This document shows positions 28,408-36,814 of a DNA stretch of 45,011 nt, one piece after another. Position 1 is the first letter of the stretch. The number at the start of each line of letters is the position of its first letter. The notes under the pieces are model-generated. The model made no database searches. It worked only from the letters and a program-made list of their open reading frames with translations, and was not told the origin of the DNA. This DNA comes from a virus, in IMG/VR virus record IMGVR_UViG_3300029957_000012, positions 1-45,011 of that record. The stretch is one strand, 5' to 3'. Made by a program: the position numbers and the translations under genes.

Positions 28408-30654
28408 ATGGCCCTACAAGTAGGCGAGCTCTTCGCCGCACTGACGATCGACAAGACCGCGTTCAGCAGCGGCCTGAAGGAGTCGCAGGGGGAGGCTTCC
28501 GGCTGGGGATCCAAGGTAGGCGGCGCCATCAAGGACGTTGCCAAGGTCGCCGCCGTCGCGTTCGCCGCGATCAGCACGGCCCTCATCGCCACGACTACGC
28601 ACGCCGTCGACTTCGCCGAGACGTACTACGTCGCCTCCAAGCGAGTCGCCGACATCACGGGGATGGACATCGAGGCCGCGAGCCAGCTCGTGGCGATCTT
28701 CCAGCGATACGGCCTCGATGGCGACGTGGCCATCAAGACGATCGGGATGCTCGAGAAGAACGTCGGCAACCTGACGAAGACGACGAAGGCCGAGACGGCC
28801 TTCGAGAAGCAGTACGGCGTCTCTCTCCGAGACACGAGCGGCGCCGTGAAGAACGCGTCCGACCTCATCGGCGTCGGCGCTGACATCTTCACCAACAAGA
28901 GCATCCCCGCCGTCCAGAAGGCCGCCGCGGAGTCGAAGCTCTTCGGGAAGAGCTGGCAGTCGATTGTTCCCATCCTCTCGCTCGGGGCGCAGGGGATCTC
29001 GGACGCCGAGGACGAGGCCGCGAAGCTCGGAATGACGCTCACCGCGTCCAACGCGAGCGACCTCAAGAACTACAAGGCCTCGACCATCGCGATGGACGAG
29101 GCGATGGGAGGCCTGACCCTCCAGCTCGGTCTCGTCGCTGTCCCACTCTTCACACTCATCTCGACAACCCTCACCCAGAAGGTTGCGCCCGCGATCCACA
29201 CCATCGTGACCGTGATCGGGAACTGGGTCAAGAACAGCGGCGCCCTGGCGGCCATCACGAAGGTCGTCACTGCGGCGATGGACACGATCTCGTCGGTGAT
29301 CACCGACCTGGTTGGGAAGTTCATGGACTTCATGTCGCAGGGCGACAACATGAAGAACCTCCTGGAAGCGCTCGGCCTGATCGTCCTCGTGGCAGTCGTC
29401 CCGCCCTTCGTCGCCTGGGCCGCAGCCACGATCCTCGCTACCCTCCCGATCGTCCTCCTCGTCGCCGCGGTCTTCCTCGTCGTCAAGGCGCTGAACGACC
29501 TCGGCATCCTCCAGCCGCTGGTCACGAAGGCGACTCAGTTCTTCGGGAAGGCGCTCGAGTACATCCAGAAGACCGTCCTACCCGCCCTGATCGCGGCTTT
29601 CAACTGGTTCATCGCTAACGTGCTCCCGGCCCTTGGGAAGGCGCTCGACTGGGTCGTCAAGAACGTCATCCCGCCGTTGCGCGACTCGCTCGACTGGTTC
29701 ACGACCAACGTGCTCCCGCTGCTGGCCAACGCCTTCCAGTTCATCGTTGACACGGTGCTCCCAGCGCTGGCGCAGGCCTTCGACTGGTTCGTGAAGAACG
29801 TCATCCCTCCCGTCGCGGCTATCATCGGCGACCTCGCGGACATCTTCCGGAACGCGTTCTCAATCATTCAGCAGGTCGTGCAGCTAGCGATCGCGATCAT
29901 CACCAACCTGTGGCACGAGTTCGGGGACGACATCCTGAACGGTGTCAAGACAGCGTTCACGTTCGTCCAGGAGACGATCCAGAATGCTCTAACGATCGTG
30001 CAGGGCGTCTTCGACACGTTCTCCGCCCTGTTCAAGGGCGACTGGAGCGGCGTGTGGGACGGCATCAAGAAGATCTTCAGCGGTATCTGGGACGAGATCG
30101 GGTCCATCGTGAAGGGGGCATTCGGCCTCCTAAAGACTGAGCTCGACGCGTTCGGGAAAATCTTCGGCAACGCGTGGGATGCCATCTTCAGCGGCATCAA
30201 GGGCGGGATCAGCATCGTGTGGGATGCGATCGTCGCTCTCATCAAGGCGCCGATCAACCTCATAATCGGGATGGTCGACACCCTCATCGACGCGCTCGAC
30301 TCCATCCAGATCCACACGCCCCACATGAGCATCCCGAACCCGCTCGGCGGGAACATCGACATGCCGTCGTTCGACTGGAACGGCTTCGACATCAGGAAGA
30401 TCAAGATGCTCGAGGCGGGCGGCGGCGCGAGCGGCTGGACGCTCATGGGAGAGCGCGGTCCCGAGCTGGCCAAGATGCCGGGCGGGTCGCAGGTATACAA
30501 CGCCGCGCAGACCGCGGCGCTTCTCGGTCGCGGGGGAGGCGGCGGGGGCGTTACGATCGGCGCGATCTACGGGGTTCAGCCCGACGAGGTCGAGCGTCAG
30601 ACGACGCGCGGCATTCGTCGCGCGCACCTCGCCCTCTCGCTAGCAGGTCGCTGA
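28408..30654 (+). CDS. Tail tape measure protein
   Basis: 748 residues from ATG 28408. The N-terminus has the usual Ala/Gly-rich start and helical stretches; residues about 220-370 include hydrophobic segments. Residues 385-474 hold six tandem 15-residue units of the type Trp-Phe-x3-Val-Leu-Pro-x-Leu (bases 29560-29829). Then follow long helical repeats with Trp-Asp-x-Ile-Lys elements, and a Gly-rich C-terminus (about 700-720). The length would give a tail of roughly 110 nm if the usual 0.15 nm per residue holds. It is normal for a siphovirus. I see no peptidase or lysozyme motif within it. Confidence 0.95.
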   Translation: MALQVGELFAALTIDKTAFSSGLKESQGEASGWGSKVGGAIKDVAKVAAVAFAAISTALIATTTHAVDFAETYYVASKRVADITGMDIEAASQLVAIFQRYGLDGDVAIKTIGMLEKNVGNLTKTTKAETAFEKQYGVSLRDTSGAVKNASDLIGVGADIFTNKSIPAVQKAAAESKLFGKSWQSIVPILSLGAQGISDAEDEAAKLGMTLTASNASDLKNYKASTIAMDEAMGGLTLQLGLVAVPLFTLISTTLTQKVAPAIHTIVTVIGNWVKNSGALAAITKVVTAAMDTISSVITDLVGKFMDFMSQGDNMKNLLEALGLIVLVAVVPPFVAWAAATILATLPIVLLVAAVFLVVKALNDLGILQPLVTKATQFFGKALEYIQKTVLPALIAAFNWFIANVLPALGKALDWVVKNVIPPLRDSLDWFTTNVLPLLANAFQFIVDTVLPALAQAFDWFVKNVIPPVAAIIGDLADIFRNAFSIIQQVVQLAIAIITNLWHEFGDDILNGVKTAFTFVQETIQNALTIVQGVFDTFSALFKGDWSGVWDGIKKIFSGIWDEIGSIVKGAFGLLKTELDAFGKIFGNAWDAIFSGIKGGISIVWDAIVALIKAPINLIIGMVDTLIDALDSIQIHTPHMSIPNPLGGNIDMPSFDWNGFDIRKIKMLEAGGGASGWTLMGERGPELAKMPGGSQVYNAAQTAALLGRGGGGGGVTIGAIYGVQPDEVERQTTRGIRRAHLALSLAGR

Positions 30655-31544
30655 TGAGCAGGCTCGACTACTACTCGCCCGCGGGACAAGAACTCAGCTT
30701 CCTCACCGGGAGCGGGGTTCCGATCCGCCTGCTCGAGATCTCCGGGATGGAGGGCGTGAAGGCGTCCCCGCTCGCGCTGAAGTCACCGGGCCAGCCGGGT
30801 GAGAGCGCGCTCGACCTCCTCATCCCGTCGCGCACGCTGGTCGCCACGGGGATACTGCAGGCGCGCACGAACGACGCGCTGTGGCAGCTTCGCCGGACAG
30901 TCCAGTCGATCCTCGTCGAGCAGCCGGTTCGCCCGGGCGCGACTCTCCAGCTCGGCCGCCTCCAGCTCACGCGGGACAACCAGTCGGCCGTCGAGCTCCT
31001 GTGCATCCCCACGAGCATCTCCATGCCGCGTCCCGCGGGGACAGCGGCGTTCTGCGGCATCGACGTGGAGTTCTATGCGCCGTACCCCTACTGGCAGGAC
31101 GCGTATGACTCGATCCTCAACTTCAACGCTGCCGGAGGATGGCACTGGGGCGGCGGTTCCGACGTGCAGTTCCCCCTCGCGATGGCGACTAACAACATCA
31201 CCCAGGACGTCCAGAACACGGGCGATGTCGACGCGCCCCTGCAGATCACGATCACGGGCGACTGCACCAACCCGGCCTTCACGAACGTGACGACCGGGGA
31301 GACTATCGCCTTGACTGGCCATCTCATCGCGGGCGACTACATCGTGATCGACACCACGTACGGCAACAAGAGCGTCACGCTCTACCACCTCGGAGTCGCG
31401 AGTAACGCGATGTCCTGGGTGAACCTGGCTACGACCACCTTCTGGTCTCTACGACCGGGTATTCAGACCGTGTCCTTCTCTGCGACGCCGAACCCGTCGG
31501 GTTACTCGAGCGCGACGTTCCGACGCCGCTACTCGGGAGTCTAG
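30654..31544 (+). CDS. Distal tail protein (Dit-like)
   Basis: 296 residues, ATG 30654 sharing a base with the tape measure stop. It is beta-rich. It has an early Ile-Arg-Leu-Leu-Glu-Ile strand, a Lys-Ser-Pro-Gly-Gln-Pro-Gly-Glu turn (about 42-49), and a Val-Glu-Phe-Tyr-Ala-Pro-Tyr-Pro-Tyr-Trp segment (about 139-148), which ends the N-terminal ring domain in siphovirus Dit proteins. The C-terminal domain from about 190 looks like a galectin- or carbohydrate-type beta sandwich. It would form the ring that joins tube and baseplate. Confidence 0.85.
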   Translation: MSRLDYYSPAGQELSFLTGSGVPIRLLEISGMEGVKASPLALKSPGQPGESALDLLIPSRTLVATGILQARTNDALWQLRRTVQSILVEQPVRPGATLQLGRLQLTRDNQSAVELLCIPTSISMPRPAGTAAFCGIDVEFYAPYPYWQDAYDSILNFNAAGGWHWGGGSDVQFPLAMATNNITQDVQNTGDVDAPLQITITGDCTNPAFTNVTTGETIALTGHLIAGDYIVIDTTYGNKSVTLYHLGVASNAMSWVNLATTTFWSLRPGIQTVSFSATPNPSGYSSATFRRRYSGV

Positions 31545-31545
31545 G

Positions 31546-33357
31546 ATGAGGGCATTCCTCCTCGATCGTGACACGCTCACGCTGCTCGCCGAGATAGACG
31601 ACGCGGCCTCGACCATCGTGACTACGCGGAGCTACTACGGCACAGCGACCGTCGAGCTCACGATCGGGCGACGCAAGCCGGCGGCCCCGCTGATCGTGGA
31701 GGGCAGCACGCTCCTTTACGTCCCCGGCGGGGTCCACAACCTGATCTACCTCATCGAGCGCCGGCAGGAGGACGAGGACGGGTCGAGCACGGACTTGCTC
31801 ACGTTCGGCGGGCGAGGGATCGACGGAGTGGCCATATCAGACCGCCTCGTGTATCCCGCTGCAGGCCTCGCATATGACGCGCTCAGCGCGACTCACGCCG
31901 AGACCGCTATGAAGCACTACGTCGCCGCGAACGCGGGCGCGAGCGCTGCGGCAGCGCGCCAGGTTCCCAACCTCACGATCGCCGCGGACAGCGCACGCGG
32001 CACGGCACTGGACACCTCGGGTCGCTACCAGTACGTCCTCGACATGCTGATGCAGATCGGTCAGACGGTCGGGATGGGCTGGGAGATCACGTACAGCCCG
32101 ACTACTAGCAAGTTCGTCTTCGACGTGATCGTGGGCGTGGATCGCACGTCGACTGTCTACCTCGACTTCGCCCTCGACTCGCTCGCCCAGTGGCATCAGC
32201 TCGACACGCTGGTAGGCAGCAAGACGGACGTCATCGTCGGCGGTCAGGGAGACGGGGTCAACCGCGACATCGCCGAGCGACCCGCCGTGCCCCCGTCTGG
32301 ATGGAGCAGGCGCGAGGCATTCCTCGACGCCACGGACATCCCGATCGGGAGCACATCGCTGCTCCAGAGTCGCGGAGACGCGTTCATCGCGGCCAACGGC
32401 CAGCAGCAAGCGCTCAGCGCCGTGGTCCGTCAGTTCGGCAGCTACCAGTACGAGCGCGACTACGACCTCGGGGACATCGTCACCGTGAGGAACATCGAGC
32501 GCGACGTGAGCTATGCGGCGCGCATCATCTCAGTGAAGACGACCTACTCCGGCACTGCTGCTCCCGTGGTCGAGGCCGTTGTCGGTCGCCCGTTCCCCGG
32601 GGACCCGGGTCAGCTCGACTTCTCGGGCGGGGCGGCCGACAACGTCTCCGTCTCCTCGATCGCCAACGGCTCGGTCGCCCTCGCGAAGCTCGCCAATCCC
32701 GCGGCGCACACCGTCCTCGGGAACAACACGTCGAGCGCGGGACCCGTCGTCACGATCGCCGGCCCAGCAGCGGGAGCGGGCGCCGACATCACCGTAGACG
32801 CGACTGGAGCAGTGGGTACTGCGGACACGTTCGCGCCTGCCGCGCATGGTCACAAGCTCGCCACGTCGGCAGCTACTCCTCTTGCCAATGCTGTCGCTGG
32901 AGCCGCGGGCACGTCGGGCCACTCGCCCTCACGAGACGACCACGTGCACCCGCTGAAGGGGGCGCTGACATCTGCGCCTTCGCGTGTCTATTCAACTTCA
33001 ACCCTCACGGGCCCGACAGTCCTCACGGACGTCCCTGGGCTCACTGTGACGTTCACGCCCGCAGTGGATGAGTACGTTCGCATCGATGTCGCTATGTACA
33101 TCCAGACATCAGCGGCCGCTGCCGGCATCTACTACATTCTCGTAGTCGACGGGGTGGCCCAACCAGGTCAAGCTTACTTCTATCCCAACGCCGCCAACGA
33201 GCACGATAGCACGGTCAGTCGGACTTGGTGGGTCGCTCTCGCGCACGGGTCCTCGCACACTCTCAAGATACAGGCTAACAAGTACACCGTCGCCGGCGGG
33301 AAGGTCATCGCAGGTTCGGATGCGACAACTATGGACATCGCGCGCTTCGCTCAGTGA
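31546..33357 (+). CDS. Siphovirus Gp37-like tail protein with extra C-terminal domains
   Basis: 603 residues, ATG 31546. Residues 1-360 follow the ReqiPepy6 Gp37-like family: Arg-Asp-x-Leu-Thr-Leu-Leu-Ala-Glu-Ile, an Arg-Ser-Tyr-Tyr-Gly strand, Leu-Ile-Tyr-Leu-Ile-Glu-Arg-Arg, and a Tyr-Asp-Leu-Gly-Asp-Ile-Val-Thr-Val motif (about 306-314). This is the tail-tip hub that replaces Tal in many actinophages. Residues 365-480 are Ala/Gly/Thr-rich with a His-Gly-His turn near 442 and a Asp-Asp-His-Val-His turn near 464; about 485-603 form a C1q/TNF-like or jelly-roll beta domain that may bind receptors. Confidence 0.8.
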   Translation: MRAFLLDRDTLTLLAEIDDAASTIVTTRSYYGTATVELTIGRRKPAAPLIVEGSTLLYVPGGVHNLIYLIERRQEDEDGSSTDLLTFGGRGIDGVAISDRLVYPAAGLAYDALSATHAETAMKHYVAANAGASAAAARQVPNLTIAADSARGTALDTSGRYQYVLDMLMQIGQTVGMGWEITYSPTTSKFVFDVIVGVDRTSTVYLDFALDSLAQWHQLDTLVGSKTDVIVGGQGDGVNRDIAERPAVPPSGWSRREAFLDATDIPIGSTSLLQSRGDAFIAANGQQQALSAVVRQFGSYQYERDYDLGDIVTVRNIERDVSYAARIISVKTTYSGTAAPVVEAVVGRPFPGDPGQLDFSGGAADNVSVSSIANGSVALAKLANPAAHTVLGNNTSSAGPVVTIAGPAAGAGADITVDATGAVGTADTFAPAAHGHKLATSAATPLANAVAGAAGTSGHSPSRDDHVHPLKGALTSAPSRVYSTSTLTGPTVLTDVPGLTVTFTPAVDEYVRIDVAMYIQTSAAAAGIYYILVVDGVAQPGQAYFYPNAANEHDSTVSRTWWVALAHGSSHTLKIQANKYTVAGGKVIAGSDATTMDIARFAQ

Positions 33358-33367
33358 GCAGAGGATA

Positions 33368-33373
33368 TAGGAT
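33368..33373 (+). promoter_or_regulatory. Candidate leaderless -10 box before the fibre gene
   Basis: TAGGAT ends 6 bases before ATG 33380; TAGGATACCCGCATG differs at one base from the sequence at 17797-17811. GAGGA nearby could serve as ribosome site instead. Confidence 0.4.
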
Positions 33374-33379
33374 ACCCGC

Positions 33380-34315
33380 ATGACACAACGCAGCCGCTTC
33401 TTCGACTCGTCTGCGGGCGACCGCATCTATACCTCCGATGCCTGGGCCCAGGTGGTCACGGCCATCAACACGGACGGCGTGGTCTCGGGGTCAGGCGCGG
33501 GCGCCCAGATGGGTGTCATCCAGAGCACTCCCGCGGCGATGACCGTGAAAGTCGGTCTCGGGCAGGTCCTCATCCAGGGCTACTACCTCGAGGTCTACTC
33601 GGCCGCCGAGTCCCTCTCGATCACTGCGGCGAACTCGTCCAACCCGCGCATCGATCGCATCGTCGCGCGTCGCGACCTGTCCGGGCGCACGTGCCTCCTG
33701 GCCGTCCTCACGGGCACCCCCGCGGCGACCCCCGCCGCTCCCGCGCTGACTCAGAACGCGGCCGGGATCTGGGAGATATGCCTCGCTACGGTGTACGTGG
33801 CAGCCGGCGCTACCTCGATTGTCACAGCCAGCATCACGGACACGCGCGCGTTCGCGCAGGGTCCCGATGTCGTCGCCACTCTGTCGCCCTCGGGCGGGCA
33901 CAGGCACGACGGAGCGGACTCGCGTACCGTGCGCTACACCGACCTCGGCAACGTCCCGGCGGAGTTCGCGCCGACCGACCACGGGCACACGTCGAGCGGA
34001 GACGGCGGTACCCTCGCGTGGAGCACGATCACGGGGAAACCTTCCTACTACGCGCCCACTGACCACGGCCACACCGCGTCCGGCGACGGCGGAACGGTCG
34101 CCTGGTCAAGCGTCACCGGGCGGCCCTCGACCTACGCGCCGAGCGCGCACGCGACGACGCACGAGACGGGCGGGTCGGACGCGTTCACAGCCGCGAGTAT
34201 CGGCGGCCACAACCGTCAGTCAGCGGGCGGCGGGTCTGCGGGGCCGAATGTCTGGGTAGGAACGTCTGACCCCGGGGGGTCCGCCTCCGAGGGCGACATC
34301 TGGATCGCGGGTTAG
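33380..34315 (+). CDS. Tail fibre / minor tail protein with repeated His-Gly-His units
   Basis: 311 residues, ATG 33380. The N-terminal 155 residues match the common phage minor tail start: Arg-Ile-Tyr-Thr-Ser-Asp-Ala-Trp-Ala, Ile-Gln-Gly-Tyr-Tyr-Leu-Glu-Val-Tyr, then Asn-Pro-Arg-Ile-Asp-Arg-Ile-Val-Ala-Arg-Arg-Asp. From about residue 195 two near-identical 28-residue units (APTDHGHT...GDGGT...ITGKPSYY type) and a third partial unit form a repeated collagen-free fibre. The end is Gly/Ser-rich. Such units build thin trimeric fibres and vary in number between relatives. It probably takes part in host binding. Confidence 0.8.
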   Translation: MTQRSRFFDSSAGDRIYTSDAWAQVVTAINTDGVVSGSGAGAQMGVIQSTPAAMTVKVGLGQVLIQGYYLEVYSAAESLSITAANSSNPRIDRIVARRDLSGRTCLLAVLTGTPAATPAAPALTQNAAGIWEICLATVYVAAGATSIVTASITDTRAFAQGPDVVATLSPSGGHRHDGADSRTVRYTDLGNVPAEFAPTDHGHTSSGDGGTLAWSTITGKPSYYAPTDHGHTASGDGGTVAWSSVTGRPSTYAPSAHATTHETGGSDAFTAASIGGHNRQSAGGGSAGPNVWVGTSDPGGSASEGDIWIAG

Positions 34316-34321
34316 ACCTTC

Positions 34322-34927
34322 GTGACTGTCTTCGGCCGCTACGGCAAGCTCACCGCTGAAATTTACTACCCGTCCTACGCTGAGAACCAGAACTGCGAGT
34401 TATTCGCAGTTCCCGTTACTGGCAAGATGACCCGCCTTGGTGCGTGGTTGGCCATCAGTACTTTCGCCGGATGGGACGGGACCCACATGCCGGCCACGCG
34501 TCTGTGCGTCTGGAATAGTTCTGGCGTCCTCCTCGCCTACTCAGATCAGTTCTGGCCGTCGTCCGCGTCCCTCGTTCGATACGAGATGGACTTGCTCTCC
34601 CAGCTTTCCGTAGCCGCCGGGCAATACGTGTACATCGGCTTCTGGACTTACAAGGCATACGATATCGGGGTCTCGTTCGGGTCTGCAACGGGCAGTACGC
34701 ACTACTGGAGCGGGAATACGGGAACTGGCCCGACGAATATCTCGTCGGGAGTAGGCCACGACAACTACCAGGTGAACGCCTACGCCTACGTGACCCCTGG
34801 AGCCAGCGGGAAGGTTCGTCGTTCGGGCGCGTGGAGCGCGGTGAGCGCGAAAGTTCGCCGGTCCGGAGGGTGGGCGACTCCGTCTGGAGTTCACGTCCGG
34901 CGCGGCGGATCCTGGGTGACGCTGTGA
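34322..34927 (+). CDS. Minor tail / receptor-binding beta protein with C-terminal repeats
   Basis: 201 residues from GTG 34322, six bases after the fibre stop. Residues 1-155 form a beta-sandwich-like domain rich in Tyr and Trp. The last 45 residues hold three repeats around Val-Arg-Arg-Ser/Gly-Gly-x-Trp (KVRRSGAW, KVRRSGGW, HVRRGGSW). These repeated tips are known at the ends of phage tail proteins and may bind the host surface. Base composition is a little less GC-rich than that of its neighbours, which fits exchange of host-range modules. The next gene starts within its stop (GTGA at 34924). Confidence 0.7.
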   Translation: MTVFGRYGKLTAEIYYPSYAENQNCELFAVPVTGKMTRLGAWLAISTFAGWDGTHMPATRLCVWNSSGVLLAYSDQFWPSSASLVRYEMDLLSQLSVAAGQYVYIGFWTYKAYDIGVSFGSATGSTHYWSGNTGTGPTNISSGVGHDNYQVNAYAYVTPGASGKVRRSGAWSAVSAKVRRSGGWATPSGVHVRRGGSWVTL

Positions 34928-35298
34928 CGCCGCGCAAGACCATAGTTACGACGACGACTGACGATAATTCCGGACTGAGCGGGAGCGACGTCTTCAAGCT
35001 AATGGAGCACATCGACCTGAAGGTTGACGGCGTCAAGAGAGAGATCATGGGCGTCATAGTCGAGGGTCGCGTCGCGCACACGCACGAGCACGAGACCCAG
35101 CAGGTCGCCCAGGCTCAGATCCTCGACCCAATTCAGAAGTGGTTCGAGAAGGTCCACCGCGAGGACGAGCGCCGAGATGCCCGGATGCGTCCGCTCGTCC
35201 AGGCGGCTACCTGGGTCACTAACCACTGGATCGTCTCCGCGTCTGCCGTCGGGCTGGCGCTCGCTGGTCTCACCCATATAGGAGTAATTCGACCGTGA
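34924..35298 (+). CDS. Membrane-anchored protein, possible XhlA-like holin partner
   Basis: 124 residues from GTG 34924. A polar Thr-rich start is followed by a long charged helix (about 20-90, with His/Glu/Gln-rich middle, probably coiled coil) and one membrane helix (about 101-118, Trp-Ile-Val-Ser-Ala...Leu-Ala-Gly-Leu). One C-terminal transmembrane segment after a coiled coil is the layout of XhlA-like hemolysin/holin proteins. It directly precedes the endolysin gene, which starts in its stop (GTGA at 35295). Confidence 0.6.
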   Translation: MTPRKTIVTTTTDDNSGLSGSDVFKLMEHIDLKVDGVKREIMGVIVEGRVAHTHEHETQQVAQAQILDPIQKWFEKVHREDERRDARMRPLVQAATWVTNHWIVSASAVGLALAGLTHIGVIRP

Positions 35299-36275
35299 CT
35301 GACACCTTCCACCCCCAGCTAGGACTGATCGCTCGAGATCCGGAACAGGAGGCGATGTCGCTCCCAGCGCTCGCCGATCTCGGAGCGCTCCCGACTCCTC
35401 CGGTCGAGATGCACAACATCGAACTCGTTCCTGACAAGGACATGCTCGGGAACGACGTCTGGGGAGACTGTGTCTTCGCGGCCATCGAGAATAACAGGCG
35501 CATCGCCGCCGCCGCCCTCGGAGTCCCGATCGCGCGGATGACCGCCGCGCAAGTCGTGGACGCCTACAAGAAGTTCACGGGCGCGACGACTCCTCCGGGA
35601 CCGGGCGCCGTCATCCTGAAGGCGCTCGCCTGGGCTCACAAGTACGGCTGGGGCGGCAACGCGCTCCTGGCCTACGCGGACGTCCCTCGTACCGAACTCG
35701 CTTACCGCGAGGCCGTCAACGAGTTCAAGTCGATCGTCGCGGGAGTCGAGCTCAAGACCCCGCAGAAGTACCCCGCGAAGGTCTGGGCAGACCTCGGCGG
35801 AGCGAACTACGGCGGCCACGGAGTGGCCGGCGGGACCGAGATCCCGGGCTACGACTGTTTCAAGACCTGGGGCTACCTGGTCAAGGCGACCCCCAACTTC
35901 ATGAACAAGCAAGGCCAGGAAGTCCTGGTCCTCGTCTGGGACTTTCAGTGGAAGACCCTGACGTACGAGCGCCAGGTTCAGCTCGCCACGGACTACCAGA
36001 CGCTCACAGGGAAAGCCTGGCCTGGGCCCGCGCCCGTCGCGCCGCCGACTCCTCCCGTCCCGCCCGTTCCGCCGACTCCCACGCCGCCAGCCGCTCGCAA
36101 GACGTTCACGGTCACCACGCAGAAGACCATCCACGACGTGGCACTCGCGGTCCACGGCAATCCGCGCCTGCTCCTTCGCTGGAACCAGGGCCGCTACGGC
36201 CTCAGCGACGGCGCCGGGTCGAGCCTCTACCAGGCGGTCAAGCCCGGATGGGTGCTGTTCGTCACGGCGTCGTAG
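35295..36275 (+). CDS. Putative endolysin: cysteine peptidase-like domain plus LysM-like domain
   Basis: 326 residues from GTG 35295. Residues 45-230 include Leu-Gly-Asn-Asp-Val-Trp-Gly-Asp-Cys59-Val-Phe-Ala-Ala, an active-site Cys pattern like that of papain or C39 peptidases, and Gly-Gly-His175-Gly as the likely partner. A Pro-rich linker (about 245-268) leads to a C-terminal LysM-like segment (FTVTTQKTIHDVALAVHGN, about 273-291, ending in a Trp-Val-Leu-Phe-Val strand) that would bind peptidoglycan. There is no signal peptide, so release needs a holin. No amidase, lysozyme or other lysin is visible in the genome, so this is the best candidate for host lysis. Confidence 0.65.
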   Translation: MTDTFHPQLGLIARDPEQEAMSLPALADLGALPTPPVEMHNIELVPDKDMLGNDVWGDCVFAAIENNRRIAAAALGVPIARMTAAQVVDAYKKFTGATTPPGPGAVILKALAWAHKYGWGGNALLAYADVPRTELAYREAVNEFKSIVAGVELKTPQKYPAKVWADLGGANYGGHGVAGGTEIPGYDCFKTWGYLVKATPNFMNKQGQEVLVLVWDFQWKTLTYERQVQLATDYQTLTGKAWPGPAPVAPPTPPVPPVPPTPTPPAARKTFTVTTQKTIHDVALAVHGNPRLLLRWNQGRYGLSDGAGSSLYQAVKPGWVLFVTAS

Positions 36276-36285
36276 GAAGTCGCGT

Positions 36286-36314
36286 TGGACAGGACGGCCG
36301 ATCGAGGTTAGGAT
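36286..36314 (+). promoter_or_regulatory. Promoter of the TTGGACA family, P5
   Basis: TTGGACA at 36286-36292 and TAGGAT at 36309-36314, with a 16-base gap from the end of the first box. It lies 10 bases after the endolysin stop and 39 bases before ATG 36353 (ribosome site AAGGAGAAG). Confidence 0.7.
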
Positions 36315-36318
36315 CGCC

Positions 36319-36333
36319 TGGTCTCTGAGACCA
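36319..36333 (+). promoter_or_regulatory. Palindrome at the start site of P5, possible operator
   Basis: TGGTCTC-T-GAGACCA is a perfect 7-base inverted repeat. It begins 5 bases after the -10 box, so it covers the expected transcription start. A dimeric repressor could block this promoter. No other exact copy was noticed. Confidence 0.55.
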
Positions 36334-36352
36334 ACTCGCACCAAGGAGAAGC

Positions 36353-36697
36353 ATGCTCAACTCTGCTGTCGTCTGGCTGCGCAACCAGTGGGTCAAGATC
36401 CCCGACTGGTTCCGCGCGGCTATCGTCTACGCGGTGACAGTAACCGTCGCCCTCGGCCAGAAGTTCACCTGGACATTCCCGGCGAGCTTCCAGGAGGCCG
36501 CCAGCGAAGTCGGCGCGTTCCTCGTGATCCTGCTCCCGGCGCTCGTCGCCGTCTTCAGGACGCGGGTGCTGCCATTCGTCGTGAACTGGTACATGGATAC
36601 GTTCGGGGTCTCTGACGCTCGCGAGATCGGGTCGGCCTCGACCTACACGTCGGGTCGCGTCCAGCAGCGTACGTTCTGGTTCATCGCGCGCGACTAG
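36353..36697 (+). CDS. Membrane protein, likely holin
   Basis: 114 residues, ATG 36353. Two hydrophobic segments (about 23-38 and 51-66) lie between a Trp- and Arg-containing N-terminus and a polar C-terminal tail of about 45 residues. Size, two membrane helices and position next to the endolysin gene suit a class II holin. It has its own promoter with a possible operator, which would time lysis. A hairpin terminator follows. Confidence 0.65.
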   Translation: MLNSAVVWLRNQWVKIPDWFRAAIVYAVTVTVALGQKFTWTFPASFQEAASEVGAFLVILLPALVAVFRTRVLPFVVNWYMDTFGVSDAREIGSASTYTSGRVQQRTFWFIARD

Positions 36698-36718
36698 ACG
36701 CTCGTAGGAAGTCGCTGC

Positions 36719-36752
36719 AAACCGAGGGTGGACATTCGTCCGCCCTCGGTTT
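36719..36752 (+). terminator. 15-bp terminator-like hairpin spanning promoter P6
   Basis: Bases 36719-36733 pair with 36738-36752 (15 pairs, one G-T) around ATTC; the arms start AAACCGAGGG and end CCCTCGGTTT. The hairpin can stop transcription from the holin gene in either direction. Its left arm holds the -35 box and its last base starts the -10 box of promoter P6. Confidence 0.8.
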
Positions 36753-36757
36753 AGGAT
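36729..36757 (+). promoter_or_regulatory. Promoter of the TTGGACA family, P6, embedded in a hairpin
   Basis: TGGACA (36729-36734), 17 bases, TAGGAT (36752-36757). It drives the gene at 36815 and probably the nucleotide metabolism operon. The overlap with the hairpin is described in the terminator entry. Confidence 0.75.
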
Positions 36758-36814
36758 CTGCGCTACGCCGACCGGCGAACACAGTAAACGAACCACTCGA
36801 GAGGAACTCACCCG

